Shown: positions 10,911-24,500, numbered from the stretch's first letter. The stretch: DNA of 64,000 bases from Ehretia macrophylla (GCA_037974665.1 CM075778.1:9351001-9415000), one strand, 5' to 3'. Translations and numbers: made by a program. Notes: generated from the sequence alone by a model not told the origin.

Positions 10911-11701
10911 TTTTTTTTTTTGGTCAAAAGTGAAATTTCATTAAAAAAACAAACAGATTAACCAACCCCAGTGGGGTGAATATCGTGCAAAAGAAGATAC
11001 ATCAAGTGCTGGTGAATATATGAACTCTAATTAACAGGCAATTCTTCCTTACGTCTACATTTTGCAATCCAGTCGCAAGGTTGATTGGCCGTTCTTCTGA
11101 TACATTGAAAACTGATTCTCGAGTCTTCAGCAACAATCTTTTTGATGTCCTCCACAATGGCAGACGCTCTCCAATAAAGGGCAGTTTCCGGAACACTGAT
11201 TGCTTTAAGAACGTCGTGTGCATCACTTTCAATGATGATGCAAGACTGTTGAATTTGGTTAACATATAAACACGCATTACGAATTGCATAAGTTTCTGCT
11301 TCCGCTGCTGAAAAACATTGGAACAGGTCGGCTTGACCAAACTCCATTAAACCCCTCCAATCCCGACCAATAAAAGCAAACACAGCTTTCCCGTTCTTCT
11401 CCCACAAGGCATCAGCATTCACCTTCACCGTCCTTGGCATCGGGGGAACCCATTGTGTTGGCAGCTCTCTATTGACAACAGTTCTTCTGACTCTCCTGTT
11501 CCTCCACACGTTGTCTTCGCTGAACCATTCTGCCAATGCGCACTGCACTCTTATAACCGTCTTCTGAATATCAATGTCCTTCCCATTAATAACACCCTCA
11601 TTCGTCTGCTACCAAATCTGCCAGCAACAAAGGGCAATTTTTGTCGTTGCTTCCTCCTTGCAGTAACCCGCATCACAACACCTTTCAGTAAACCTCAAAA
11701 A
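10911..11701 (-). mobile_element. 5'-truncated L1 LINE, reverse orientation
   Basis: A poly(T) run at 10911-10921 is the poly(A) tail of a minus-strand L1. Reading leftwards from 11701 the element enters ORF2 just before the RNase H region and ends with its 3' UTR and tail. Both sides carry a perfect 17-bp TSD, so the boundaries are firm. The 3' end (TTTTGACCAAAA on the element strand) differs from L1 copy 1 but matches remnants near 31370-31420, so at least two L1 subfamilies are present. Confidence 0.95.
11027..11700 (-). pseudogene. L1 ORF2 C-terminal fragment (RNase H domain)
   Basis: The fragment aligns by eye with residues after the zf-RVT region of L1 copy 1: FTERCCDAGYCKEEA corresponds to MTDRCANAGYGKKEA, and LCCWQIW to ICCWQVW. 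A TAG on the minus strand at 11611-11609 follows QIW and interrupts the frame. After it the RNase H domain is open: VNADAL (first Asp), AEAETYAI (Glu), IESDAHDV (Asp) and RRTANQPCDWIAKC. Translation would have no in-frame ATG near the start, and the endonuclease and RT are absent, so it is dead. Confidence 0.9.
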
Positions 11702-11718
11702 CCACTTTCCCTTTAGTT
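11702..11718. repeat. Target-site duplication (right) of L1 copy 2
   Basis: Exact copy of 10894-10910. Confidence 0.93.
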
Positions 11719-12634
11719 AGATAAGATATTTTTTTTTGTAAATTTTGAGTAAAAATTCTTTCGTAATATTATAATATTATAAAAAAATTCAATAATTATA
11801 TATTATTTTTATTATTTTATTATAATTATAACAATAATTTTCAAACGTCAAAATTTAATCATACAGTCACGAGCAGATTCATCCCGCAAACTTCGGCCGG
11901 AAACATATCCACTGCCACTTATCATTGATTTAACCATTGTTTCCACTTTTCCCACCCTGCTTTACCTTTGTGAGAATACAGGAAAAAGCTTGCTGCCAAT
12001 TAAAAATAGAAAGAAAGCAAGCGAAGGGCTATAAGCAAACAAAGAATTATAATTTTTTTTTTATTATTATTTAAATCCTGGTTGTTTTGGGCGGGGAAGT
12101 TGGGGCCTGCTCTTTCTTTTCATATTTGGATGACGATTAACTTATTTTAAAAATAATTTTTAAATTTATCTCAAAATAAAACTCCGTCATGCAACGACAT
12201 GTCTAATGGTGAATACTACTACTATCTATTTTGATGGTTAAGTCAAATGCTAGTGACAAACCAAATGACATAAAGAATCTTATTAGATATAGATTCAAGT
12301 TATTATATATTTATTCAAGAAATTCTTAGGTATTGTTTGTTAGTTATATTAACTATTAGAAATCTATTAACTTGTTTTGGTGCACGGTATTGTGGTACTG
12401 GTCTCTCTAGTTCACAACTTTTAGAAGATGAATACTCCTGAAATTTCGAACTGATTTACGCTCTCTCAAATAGTAGTGGAGTACGACTCTACCGAAATTA
12501 TAGATCCTGATGGCTTTCCATGTGAAATATGGGTACTATGAAAATTGCACTGTTTGCACTCTGCACATCTATATTCTTTCCTCCATGCACCAATGCATCA
12601 GTTTTATAGTTAATGAAAATTTTGCAAAAAAATG
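11719..12634. other. Intergenic, no gene seen
   Basis: AT-rich, with an ATTATAAT-type low-complexity block at 11755-11840. I found no reading frame with recognisable homology. Confidence 0.45.
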
Positions 12635-12832
12635 AATTCATTATTATCTTTCGATAATGAGTATGCTAGTAGAAGGAATATTTAAATAGACTATAATTTT
12701 AATTAATTTAGAAAATATTTATGTTAAATAGGAAAATTTCAATTAGCTTCGATTTCAATTAGACTATAATTTTGTTAATTTAACTATAATTTTAGTTATA
12801 ATTCATTATTATCTTTCGATAATGAGTATGCT
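12635..12832. repeat. 33-bp direct repeat flanking a ~132-bp AT-rich insert
   Basis: A 33-bp sequence (AATTCATTATTATC... to ...GAGTATGCT) at 12635-12667 recurs perfectly at 12800-12832. The intervening ~132 bp contain repeated GACTATAATTTT and TTTCAATTAG phrases. The region could be a segmental tandem duplication later expanded, or an insertion with a long target duplication. Confidence 0.7.
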
Positions 12833-13211
12833 GGCGAGGACTGGGCCTGAAGATGATCCCAAACCGGTCCAAGTCATAGCTGGATGCAGCAGTATGCATC
12901 ATCTGTACAGCACATCATACAAGCCCAGACATAATGGGCCAAATAGACCCACGGCCAGCCCAGTTCATCTAGTCATCAACTTTAGATGTCCTGAATTCAG
13001 CTGCCTTTGACAACCCTGCAGAGGTGGCTGGGCACTATGGTAAAGCTGTAGTGACATCATCTTAGCCAATAACAGATTCAAGAATTTGTCGGTGAGGACT
13101 AAATCATATAATTTTTTAACTATATGAGTACATTTTTTTTTTCAGGTGGAAGCTAATTAATTTTTTTTAATAAAAAATACATAAATATTTAATTTTAAAA
13201 AAAAAAATACA

Positions 13212-13374
13212 TAGAATTTTTAATATTCTTTTAGGTTAACAAATATTATAACCTCACTAGCCCTGATATAGATCTGCCACTGACCTTAAAAAAAATCATA
13301 AAATTTTTAATATTCTTCTAAGTTAACGAATATTATAACCTCACTAGCCCTGATATAGATCTACCACTGACCTT
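13212..13374. repeat. 87-bp tandem duplication (two copies)
   Basis: Two adjacent units, about 13212-13288 and 13298-13374, share TTTTTAATATTCTT, AACCTCACTAGCCCTGATA and CCACTGACCTTAA with only a few substitutions. The period is 87 bp. No coding role is seen. Confidence 0.75.
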
Positions 13375-14429
13375 AAGACCTTAAAGATGACATTAAAGCT
13401 AATCTTGAAGCTGCTCTTGAAACAAGCGCCATGATATGAAAATGAAAAAAATAAAAAATAAAAATCTAAAAGTCATCTTATTCAAAATTTCCCCGGTTTG
13501 TATTAAAGGAGGTTGCTCCCTCCCCCCTTCCAGAGAAAACATTATTCATGTGAGTTAGGTATAAAATCTATTGGAACAAAATGTCTTTTATTCGAGGAAA
13601 AGATGGATTTGCGAAGGTAAATAAAGTAGTTATAAATAAAATGTTGTAACCTAGTAGTTTTTGTTTTTTTTGGTTAATGTGGAAGTCAGTTGACAGAACT
13701 CAACCGTTAACTAGTAAACATATGAGTGCGGTGATGTATTAAATACATGCTTCAGATCCATCAAGAGTGTGAAACTAAGTGAGCGTTTGGTTCACAGAAT
13801 GATTTTTCATTCCAAATAATCACATTCTCGGGAATTATATTCCTGGGAATGTAATTTCCAGGAATGTGATAAAAATTGTTTGCTACTTTTAAAATATTTA
13901 TGGAAATATTCTGTCAAATTCTTGAGAATGTTACATTATTGTGTTTGGTTTAAACTTAACAATTCTGAAAATTTTAAACAATTTCTCAAAAATGCCCTTT
14001 AACTCAAAAAGACACAAATACTACTAATCAAATAACCTTTTCGCCTAGCTCAAAACAGAATGACATACCAAATTTCTCTACTGCACATTAGAATCAACAC
14101 AAACATCTTTTAATCAACACAATGAACATATCAATTTCGCTGAATTGAATATCACTTTTGACTTTTTTTTGTTCAAACAAGAATCTTTTAAAAGCAATTT
14201 CTTAATATTGAAGAAATTATTAAAGTAGATAGGAACAACTATCATTTGGAATGCGTATAATTCCAATAGTATGACATAAACAAATAACGAAGTTAATTAT
14301 CCTTGATGATTTTACAAAGTCCTTTTATTCAAAATTAGAAATTAGCTAGTAATTTCTTTTAATTTACAAAATTAGAAATTAGCCGTTAATTTCTTTTAAT
14401 TTGCACAAACCCAGCATGACATTGAGCAA

Positions 14430-14545
14430 TTTTTTTTTTTTTAGTTTAAAAAAAAAAGAATCAACAGTAGCTCCTCACCTACTCCCTAGGTGACTCGAAC
14501 TCAAGACCATTTAGAAACATACAATCTGCTCAAAAATTTGGATGT
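14430..14545 (-). mobile_element. SINE-like insertion inside the Harbinger element
   Basis: On the minus strand GGTCTTGAGTTCGAGTCACC (14509-14490) is a good tRNA-type B box, followed by GGAGTAGGTGAGGAGCTACTG and an A-rich tail seen as T and A runs at 14430-14460. The A box upstream is not clear and I could not find a matching target duplication, so the 5' limit is approximate. Confidence 0.4.
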
Positions 14546-14817
14546 CCATCACAATGTCAATTAAAAATTTTATATGAGTAAAATAAATAACATAATCCGC
14601 AACATTCATTATTGGTTCATACCAACTAATAAACCAACATAATTAAATAACCAACTAACAAATATAGGCTATCATCTACAAAATTTGGTAAACAATGTCC
14701 AACCTCAAATGTGGCTCCACAGTAAAAAAATAGTCAGTGAAGTTGTTGTCCTTCGTAATTATAACACCTGCCCTTATCCTCTCAACATCAATCAACCCAT
14801 CAACTAATTTCAAGTCA

Positions 14818-15099
14818 TCATACACTTTCATAAATTGTCGACTTATTAAACTGCCGACTTATTGTCTCACCAGACCTCATAAATTGTCTTTTTATGACCC
14901 TATTCTTCACATCATGTGCCAATATATGCAAAAACATAGCCACCATCTCTTCTACACATATGTTCCTACTCGGCTCTAACCTACTAACATTTTGTACCAT
15001 CTCACACAATCTACGGAAAGCACGTCTATCCATTCTATAATTTTCAATACATGCTAAATCTGACATGAACACAATCCTATGAAAATTAAGATCCCTCAC
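14818..15099 (-). pseudogene. HARBI1-like (DDE_Tnp_4) transposase, N-terminal fragment
   Basis: The translation contains YRMDRRAFRRLCEMVQNV, VEEMVAMFLHILAHDVKNRV and FMRSGETISRQF, a run characteristic of the N-terminal region of plant PIF/Harbinger nucleases. The similarity stops about 14 residues later and the acidic catalytic core is not present. There is no in-frame ATG at the beginning and a TAG lies just upstream, so it is a relic within the 2.5-kb element rather than a gene. Confidence 0.8.
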
Positions 15100-16489
15100 G
15101 TACTAAATGCCTATCGCATAAATCATATGTTATTCTCCGCTTTTTAGATTTTTCAGTTAACATCACAGTAGAAACCATAATGACTATCAAAGTGAAATCA
15201 TTCTACATCTCCAAAAACATAACCAACATAGCTATAATTCTATTATTCTTTGTTTGCATTAAGCTGTCCATTCTGTGAAAATATAATAAAAAACTAGATG
15301 AATTTAGACGAAATGCATATTACAATTAGAAAAATTAATATAAATACTATATATGATATTCGCACAAATATGTTGGTAGTTGAACGCACATATGATTGTT
15401 ACCATGATTATGATGGTAGTTATGGAGGACGTTACACCATGCATGATCATTGAGTTCATGGTATTAAATTGGCAAGAAGCGAGAAGGGTGATTCTCGATT
15501 ATGGATTCATAGAAAATTAATAATCATACTTTCGATCTTATATGAAGTAACCTCAGCTAATCAGTGAGAACCCAAACATTTTTTGGCTTCTTGTTAATTA
15601 AATACTCATTAAATTAATATTAGGACCATGTCTAACATTTTTTTTCCCGAAATCTACTAATAATTTAAGATAAAACCCAAACAAAGTGCAACATCAAAGG
15701 AATTATATGGAAGTACACAACTAAAATCTGCAAATCAATTAATAAAAAACATAAAAATTGATAAAGAAAGCCATCAAAGAGCCTAGCAAAGTTGTAATCT
15801 AACTAGTTGGATCTTTGCCTCACATGAAGTTCATAATTCACAGTTCTTTCAAAACAATCATATTCATATAAAACTAACTCAACAGTAGATTTTGCTTTTA
15901 TTAGTTATATAAAATTAACTCATCTTTGACCAAAAAAAAAATACTAATTGGGCAAACTTGATTGTGATGAAGAAGATAACGGTGTTGAAATGGGGGGCAC
16001 TAGGTCTAGGGCAACGATAGCCTGGAGAAGAAGAAAATGTTTCTGAGAAATAGGGGAAAGGTTATTTTATGGGTATTTTTGTCTTTTTAGTTTATTAAAA
16101 ATATTCCCACAACTCAGGAATGTAAGATTCACACTCTCACATGAGAATAAAAATTGAATAAATCATGGGAATATTACATTTATAGGAATGTGATATTCTT
16201 GGGAATCTTTTTTTATTCCGCGAACCAAACATGGGAATTAATATTTAATATTCCTGAGAATCCTATAGGATTCCGCGAACCAAACGCCCCCTAATAAGTA
16301 GTCAAAAAGTTTCAAACTCAAACTTACCAGAAGTTACTTCTCCGTATTAGTCACTAAACTACTCCTGTAACCTATTAGTTGTTAGGGGAGAAAACAAGAT
16401 TGATTGACGAAGTGCAAAGTTTTTTCCTTGTTTGGGGAGCTTAAAAACTTAGCTTAGTCTCTTTTCTTCTTGTCAATGCTTAGCCTAGA

Positions 16490-17265
16490 GTTAACTTACT
16501 GTTTGGAACAAATGAATTCCATAAAATTTTGTGAAATTCATTTGCAAATTCAAATTTTTGTATTTGGAAGTGCCTCTTTAAAAAATTAAAAATCCTAGAT
16601 TTACAAATCCTAGATTTATTCGAACTTTACCCAAATCCTTGCTTAAGAGGTAGAATTTGTAATTCCAAGCCACAAAATTAGTCAGTCATCTTTTAAAGAC
16701 TAAACTGCCTTCAAATTTTATTTCCTTTTTATTGGTTTTAGTCTTTTGCACTCATTTCCTATTTAATTATTTTTTCTTATTCTTCTTGCAAGCTTCTTCA
16801 CAATAAATTTATTTTTCATATTTCTTAATCCAGACTTTTTTTTGGTCTTCAAATTAATAGCCCAAATTATAAGTTAATTATTCATTCATCCTTAATTTTA
16901 GGTAATCTTAACATACTTAATTAGTTATCTAAAATCACAAATTATTTATTCATGTTATTTATTCATCTATCTATTCGTATTATTTATTCATCAATATTAA
17001 TTAATTAAATTTAATTCTAAAACTGATTAGTGATATTGATGGAATATATTTTCCTGTCAAAATTTTAAAAATAAAGCTTCAAAATATAGGGGCATAAAAG
17101 GGATGTCTATAATAAATATATTTACAAATATTAAAATTGACTTAATACTATTTATCAGTTCCAAATAAGAAAATTCATTTTTAAATACAAATCCTCATAG
17201 AATTCATTTATAAATCACATAAATTCCACACCAAAAAACTTTTCAAACACTCTGTAAGAATCGAA
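16490..17265. mobile_element. Possible MITE with weak terminal inverted repeats
   Basis: The left end reads CTTACTGTTTGGAACAAATG and the right end, on the complementary strand, CTTACAGAGTGTTTGAAAAG. Inverted copies of AAATGAATTC-type phrases occur near both ends (16508-16545 and 17172-17215). The similarity is partial and no clean target duplication was found, so this could be chance in AT-rich DNA. Confidence 0.3.
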
Positions 17266-18536
17266 ATTGGACACCATAAAGAATATGCTAACCTATTCTT
17301 TGAAATCAAGATGGTTCTAGACTATTATATGAAATAAAATTGTGCGCTAAAATTGACAGAAAAATATCCTTTATTTTTTTTGATTCTCTTGTTTCCCCCA
17401 TGAAATGAATAAAAAACCATCCAATTTTGTCATTTTAAATTTCAATCATCAAGACTAGGGTAATAAACTAATAAACCTCAGCTCATTTACAAAAAATAAG
17501 TGTTAATTTTTTTTTTTGAAATGATAGATAGAAATCTAAAATGACCAAATCAGATTGCCTATTATAATTCAATTCATCTAAAAAATTATTGAATGGGGAG
17601 CCTAAGTTGCCAAACGGTTCTTGTAAACCGTTATGCCGTCTCCTGCTGCATTGCCTTCTCACCCACGGAGTTTCAATGCTTATTCTATAACCCGTCAAAT
17701 CACTACAGCAATGTTTGTACATTGACAAGAACTGCTAGCCAGGGAAGACTCTTTGGTCCGATAAGACGAGACATCTTGTAAGTCTCACATGCATGTAAAA
17801 TCTACTTACTCTCCTCTCGGGCCAGATGTCCAGCTTGTCAGAACAAAGTTTTTTTCCTAACACAAGATGAGTGAAGCATTTTCAATATGTAAATCTATTA
17901 CATCTCTGGCAACCTAGTAGAAAAGCAGACTGCTTAAATAACTTACGATCAAAAACATGAAATAAAACGCATCTAATAAGTCAATACAGGTAATAATACA
18001 AATCAATTAAAGCAAAAGATCTTGAATTTCTTTTACAAAAAAAGAGAAAAAAAAAAACTTTATATTCTATAAAACAAAAACAGACTAAAAAATCCTACAA
18101 AAAATAGCTACGAGAAGTTAAAATTAGCTTAACGACCTGCAAGTTAGCAGCAGCTCCTTTCGAGCGAGGATTTCGGGTAACACTACATCTTATCTTAAAA
18201 GCTAGAGGCAACGTTCGTTTGCCATACTTTGTAGGAGAGCTACAAACACATTCTTTCCCGACTTCAATGACACTTTAAAAGCAGAAATGCATCGTTCCTT
18301 TAAGGAGAAAGGTATAACTATTAAAGATATAGAGGGCGAAGGAGAGAGAGGGAAGGGGTGAAACGAAGGTGTCTCCCTAGGAATTAAAGAGAAGTTGCCT
18401 TGCCGTGGCTTCTGCAACAGCCACCTCTAACCTTGATCTACACATTAACGAGGCACTTGCAAGTGAATGATAAAGCCTCGTGTTGCTTTGCCAAAAACCC
18501 ATGTCGAACAGAAAATCAAAATCTTGTCGAGATCTT
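17266..18536 (-). other. 3' flank and probable 3' UTR of the PP2A B subunit gene
   Basis: This stretch follows the stop codon of the minus-strand gene. The first few hundred bases (18536 down to about 18130) are of gene-like composition and plausibly 3' UTR. No polyadenylation site can be fixed by eye. The remainder is AT-rich, and no other gene was recognised. Confidence 0.4.
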
Positions 18537-21500
18537 TTACGCGTAATACATGTACAAACTGTTTGCAGCAGCACAGGCAATGGAGTTCTCGGTTGGGTGC
18601 CATGCCAGGTGGAGCAGCTTCGTTGTGAAGTCAAACGAGTTTCCATTTGCATCAACTCCAGGGCTTTCAGCTCCTGTAATAAGCAAAAGACGTTTTAATT
18701 AAGGAGTAAATATATCTACAAATAAATCAATTGCCTCTGTTCTTGTACTTTTGCCCGTGTCCCTAGGGAGAGGGCAGAGGGTTTTGGCAGGGGGAAGGAA
18801 TACCTCGCCGGACAACCCGTGTTATACTACTGCTCAGTGATCTTGACGGCCTTGAAGGGGTTTGGACTTGTCTCCTGGATGGGAAAATAAAAATTTTATC
18901 CTGAACTATTACAAAGAAATGCTCAAGTTTTTACGTCAAAAGTGAATCCACATTGATACCTCATGGGATTTTTGCTTGCCTCCAGCGTAGTTGTTTCAGT
19001 ACTGCCCGGGGCACATCCAAAGACACGGAATAGATTGCTGAAAAGTCCATCAATTAACATGTTAAATTTACAAAGTGAAATGCCAAAGAACAGAAATGTC
19101 AAAGTGAATTTGTGCTTACCTGTATGAACCAGTTGCTAATCGCAGACCATCACCACTCAGGCAACACTCAAATTTGTCAAAGATAGAATCGTTTTCATAT
19201 AAATCACAAAGCTGGAAAAGATCAAAGATACCATCTAATCAGCCCAATCTACAACACCAACACGTGTTAAAGTAGGAACTTGGCAAGTGTAACTTACCTT
19301 AGGTCTTAAATACTCATGAACCTGAAAGGTAGCTACTGGGCCGGAATCCATGTTAATGTCCCATAACTGAAACGGAAAAAAGGCAGATATCAATGAGAAA
19401 TAAAAACAAATGCGGAGTGCCAAAAGATTATGGAGGAAGACTCTATTAGTCAACTAATGCCATCTTCTTCATCTCAGAAAACAAATAAAATAAAATTATT
19501 TTGAGCTACAGTCGTTACTATTTACTAAATTCCAGGACGCAATATCCATTCTCTGATTCCATTATTTAGTGGGAGATATAATGCGAGCAAGAGAAGTAAG
19601 GTCATGCAAACATAAAAAAGTGTGAATACTACTACTCACAGCCTTAAGATTCTAATTAGTAACAAGAAATAGAGGCAAGAGTTCCACATCTATGCAGAAC
19701 AGGTCAAAAGAGGAAAAAGAGAATACAAGCAAGATGGTTCTGACATGCACCTTTTGCTACAACCAAAATTAAGACCACACGCGTTTTTCAGAATTTTAAG
19801 GTTCATGATGTTGCAAGACAGTTTTTATAACATGATCATCAGGATCCAACATCTGAACAATATACAAACTACTCTCGAGGAGATAAATTCTGCTGTATCT
19901 GGTAGCAGGAAAGTGAAAGCAACAGTTTAAACATTTAGCATTGTATGATTAACTTCCTCAATACGTGTCAGCATGGTAAACGTCCTAAACATAGTGGGAG
20001 CTTTGTGCACTAAGCTATGCCTTTTGTAAATTTTTTGGTTGGTGCAGATGTAACCAAGGTGGAAAAATATGATTTGAAATCATGTTTCCCTGAGCCACTT
20101 ATGTCTGCAGTATAGCAAACCTATGGATGCTTAGGCAAATTGTTCATCTTGTTTTACAAAATTAAATTGTTCGAGATGTTGTACAAGCTATTTACTTCAA
20201 ATACTAATGCGTAGAGAAAAAAAATAACTACCTTTTGACCATTTTCCCTACTAACACTATTATATGTGAACTGAAGTATTAATGCCAAAAAAACTACTTA
20301 CTTTTCATATTGCAGACTTGTACAGTTGGTAAAAAACAATGATATTCTCAGCCCAAGAAAAGCAAAGTTATATACAACACTGGCTATTGTGTTTTTTGGT
20401 GTACTTATTACTGAATGGAAAACGTCCCTTCAGAGTTCAGAAGTATGCTACATGTCACATACGACTCAAAGTCAAATAACAGGTACCACATACCATTGAA
20501 ATGCAGATAAACTATAATGCAGTAAGACAAGTCAATCAAGCTCAAGAAAAGAAAGCCAAACCTTGAGAGTCATATAATCACGACTTAGTATATATCTCCC
20601 ATCCTTTGCAAATTTAATATCTGAAATTGACGCTATTATCTCAGTGAAAAAAGATCTTGATCCAGGTGCCTCCTGTTCCTCAAACCTGTGTCCAAGAGAG
20701 TCTCAATATCGCAATATGTAATAAAAGTTTGTCAGATGTAAAATACAGCCTGCATTCTATTGTTCCTGTCCACCTGTCTATTTTGGGATGTCCCAAAATG
20801 TTGTCCACTTTCCATAACTAATTGATTATTATCAAACAAGTTTCTAAAATTCACCTCATTTCATTGGAATGAGATACTTTTTGGCCTTAGCAAAATTTAA
20901 ATTGGTACGGGTAGTTTGGGGAAATTGTGAACTATTTAATTGTCAAAGCAATTAGTGATGTTTCCTTAGTAGGAAGTCTGATGAAGGAGAAAAAAAATGG
21001 GATAGAGGTAACAAGACCAATAATGCTTTCAGCAGCAGAAGATTGCTCAAAGTCCCAAGGGCAGGAAAAAGTTGACTAATACTTTAAACTTTTCTTCCCT
21101 TTTTCTTGGAGAGAAGAAGTCTCATAATTATTTCAAATTTGGTGAGAAGCATGGTATATGGTAATCTTCACGAGGACACTTACAATTTAGAATGTGAATC
21201 ACACAAAGCTGACTGCCGCAAATCAATGAGACGTATCGATCCTTTTGAACTACTATATGCTAACATGTTACAATGCGTAGGATGAAACTCCGCCGATGTT
21301 ATCACCTCTGCAACAAGATATAAACATTTGGGTCAAGACTTCAACATTTATCATGTCAAAAATTGTCTATGCCTAAGACCTAACATATCGGTCCAAGGTA
21401 GGTTCCATGACATCATGCTCAAATTGCTATAATCCATCATCTCTCTTCTCCATCCCCCCGCCCCCCCCGCCCCCCTTCTTTTTTTCAAGAGATAGAGAGA

Positions 21501-24500
21501 AAGACGAGATCACTTTAATACATGAACAAGTTCATCAATCCAAAACTTCAACATGCAAGTAAACATTAAACTAGTCTGCGACATCCAAAGAAAGGGAACC
21601 CAGCCCTAGAGCAGAAGCTCTCAACTTCTAAATCAGGCAGAAGATGCTCATTCTTCAGTTTTCCAAAAACTCAACCTTTAAATCAGCGTAACCCCTTTAT
21701 TTTAAATCTTCAGATTGATTCACGCAATGCTTATATATAAGATACTCAGACGAACTTTCCTGAAATTTCTCGAGAGGAACAATTTTCCCATACATACACT
21801 GGATTTTCTAGAAAAGTAAGGATGAAAAGCTTCCACTAGAAAACAAGATAAAAGTTTCAACAATTAATATACTACAAAATGGTGGGAAAGTAATACAGAA
21901 AACATAATTAAGGATTTTTATCAGACTGAAAATTCCAATTAAAAAGTCACTCACCAGTTAGATCTTCCATATTTGCTGGTTTCACATCAACAATATTGAA
22001 ACTTTGATTGCTTATTTCCAAGTTCCATAGGTTTATTCGCAAATCGTCAGCTGATATAAAGGTTTCACCATCACTGCAAAATACAGGTAACTGCTCAGTG
22101 AAATATCCCAGACCAACAGTACAGGAAGTTCACTCTAAACTTATTTCTGTGAGAAACATGTATAGTTTTTGTCAAACCTCTAGCCAAGATATAGATACCA
22201 AGACGAAGATTCAAGGACCCATGACACTCTGGGGTCTTAGTTAATAATGCCATAGTTATCCAACAAAGTCAAAGCCGCTAAGCCGACATAAAAAGACCAT
22301 TATAGACCAGGGTCCTCTCTCTCTCTCGCGCGTGTGCGTCAAGGATAAACAGTGTGAACTAAAAAGATACTGTTAAACCCACCAATTACATCTAAGTTTT
22401 TCACTACAAAGTGTTATAGCCACCAATTACATCTAAGTTGTTCACTACAATATTTCAAGCGAGTGTATTCATGACTGATTTAATACTATGGAAGAAAATA
22501 ATCAGAGGGCCTGCAGTTGCATCTCCCACACCTCTTCAACATCCAGAGGTAGAGATCAACGTCTAATAATAGATCATACAGCAGGAACAGGACATAGCAT
22601 AACAAATTACACTAGTTGATAACTTCAGTAAGATATAGATGCACACCTGTTGTTTGAAATTGAATTGATATGATAATCATGCGCGTGTGCATATACTCTT
22701 CTGCATCTTGCAACAAGGCTTGTTTCATTGCTTGTGACCTACAAAAGAATGTGTAAGTGCTATAAAGACCAAAAGAGTATGAACTCATGTAATGGAAGAT
22801 ACTTTAAACCACATCAAAATGACATAATCTGCAACCGCGAGGGACACTAAGGTTTATAGTCAATCACGTACAGGATTTCAGATCCATCAGCTTCAACAAC
22901 AATAAAAAATGATGTTTCCAGATATAAATCATGCTCGCAGACATGAGCTGATTGCAGATAGAAATAACTAGAAAGGAAACAATTGGAGCCAAAGGCCCAA
23001 AAGATCAAATAATATGAAAATTTTTCCAATAACTTTTCTTTTCTATGGTTTTCCAAATTTGACACATTCCAGAGGCTGGACAATATAATTTGGGCACAGC
23101 TAGAGTTACAAAGTGCAAAAACGATATTCACACACCTCTACAAACACAAATATTATAATTCTATCTAGAAAACCTGCAAGATGTATAGTTTAGTTGAGTA
23201 CAACTACCACAGGTAAACGTATTGCAGGAATGCCTCCTGAAGGAAATAATAAGTCATTAGCCAACCCATTTGCAAGATAGGGCCTAGGACTGGAAGAAAC
23301 GCTTGTACTCGCAACACCACCATTTCCTACACCTTTAGATGGGTCAATATTCATATCAGAGATTTTCTTGACTTTCTTCTCTTGGACCTGTTTGATTAAA
23401 GAAAGACGAGGAAAACGTAAAAAACATAACATTCAGCATACATGAGGGATAACCAGCCAATAAGAAATGGAATGAACGCAAGGATCAAAGAGCTTAGTAA
23501 AAAATGCTAAATGAAATGTGGAAACCATGTACTCATCTTCACTAAAATCTTAACTGAGATAAAAACAATTCAACCAGGCAAAACCCAATTTATTACTACG
23601 GATAGAAGGAAGAGTAACTGGATGATACAGCTAACCAGGAACAATTTCACCACCGATGCATAAGAGAATCATTGATCTAATGAATGCAAAAGCATAAAGC
23701 AAAGGGAAAGACAAAGGCTCATCAGTTATTTGGACATAATGCAAAATACTAAAGAGAAGGGGAGATCCATCAGACAAGATCTCAAATGAGAAGGAAAAAG
23801 AGTATTAAATAGAGTGCTTAAACATCAACATAGTTAGGCAGTAATTGTTTCCAAACACTGCAAAAAATAACACAACATTTACTTGTAACGAGCAAGAGGA
23901 GGCTAAAAATTACAGGTAAAGTGAAAAAATCATTTGCATTTTCCGAGTTCAGTTACAAATATAGCTAATTACCTCCACAATTAGGTGATTTGATTAATAA
24001 CAAAGGGAATCAACATCCTACCTTCCAAAACTTGATGGTTTTATCATTAGTAGACAGAAGAAAGAGGGCACCATTAGCTGTCTGGCACCAGCGGATCTTG
24101 TTTATTTTCTCCTCAATTTCCAAACTTTTGAGATAGTCAAACTGAACAAAGAGATGTACACCATATTAAATGAAAGAGAAACAACAAAGGAAAGAAAAGG
24201 AGAGCATGAAGAACAAGAGATAAAGCCACCTATGGAGGAGTGAAATCCATACAGAGAAAGAAATATAACTGTTGTTCCACCAAAAATAATTCCTTTTAAC
24301 AAAAAACTATCAAGGTGTTCACGAAAGTTGTCAAGATCTCTATATCCACTTCACAACTTTCTAGCTAAAAAATTTTGTTTGTTTACACCAGAATGTTCTT
24401 CATAGTACAAAAATGTAAGAATACTTGGATCAGAAAGGAAAAAATCAGATGAATACCTCCGGTTCATGGCTTTGAAACTCTGTCTTGTAACGGAACTCTG

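Larger units (their letters stand above)
13779..16291 (-). mobile_element. Non-autonomous PIF/Harbinger DNA transposon, 2.5 kb
   Basis: The element is bounded by TAA duplications (13776-13778 and 16292-16294), the 3-bp type expected for PIF/Harbinger. Its imperfect terminal inverted repeats read GTGAGCGTTTGGTTCACAGAAT on the left and, on the complementary strand, GGGGGCGTTTGGTTCGCGGAAT on the right. Subterminal dyads of the type ATTCC.GGGAAT cluster at 13820-13872 and 16120-16265. Inside is only an N-terminal piece of a HARBI1-like nuclease on the minus strand; the rest of the transposase and the second (Myb-like) protein are not recognisable. It is therefore a deletion derivative. A SINE-like insertion sits within it. 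Confidence 0.85.

Noticed and set aside
12822..13010. Plus-strand reading frame of 62 codons
   Set aside because: No recognisable domain, starts within a duplicated 33-bp repeat, and the composition is not convincing for a gene.
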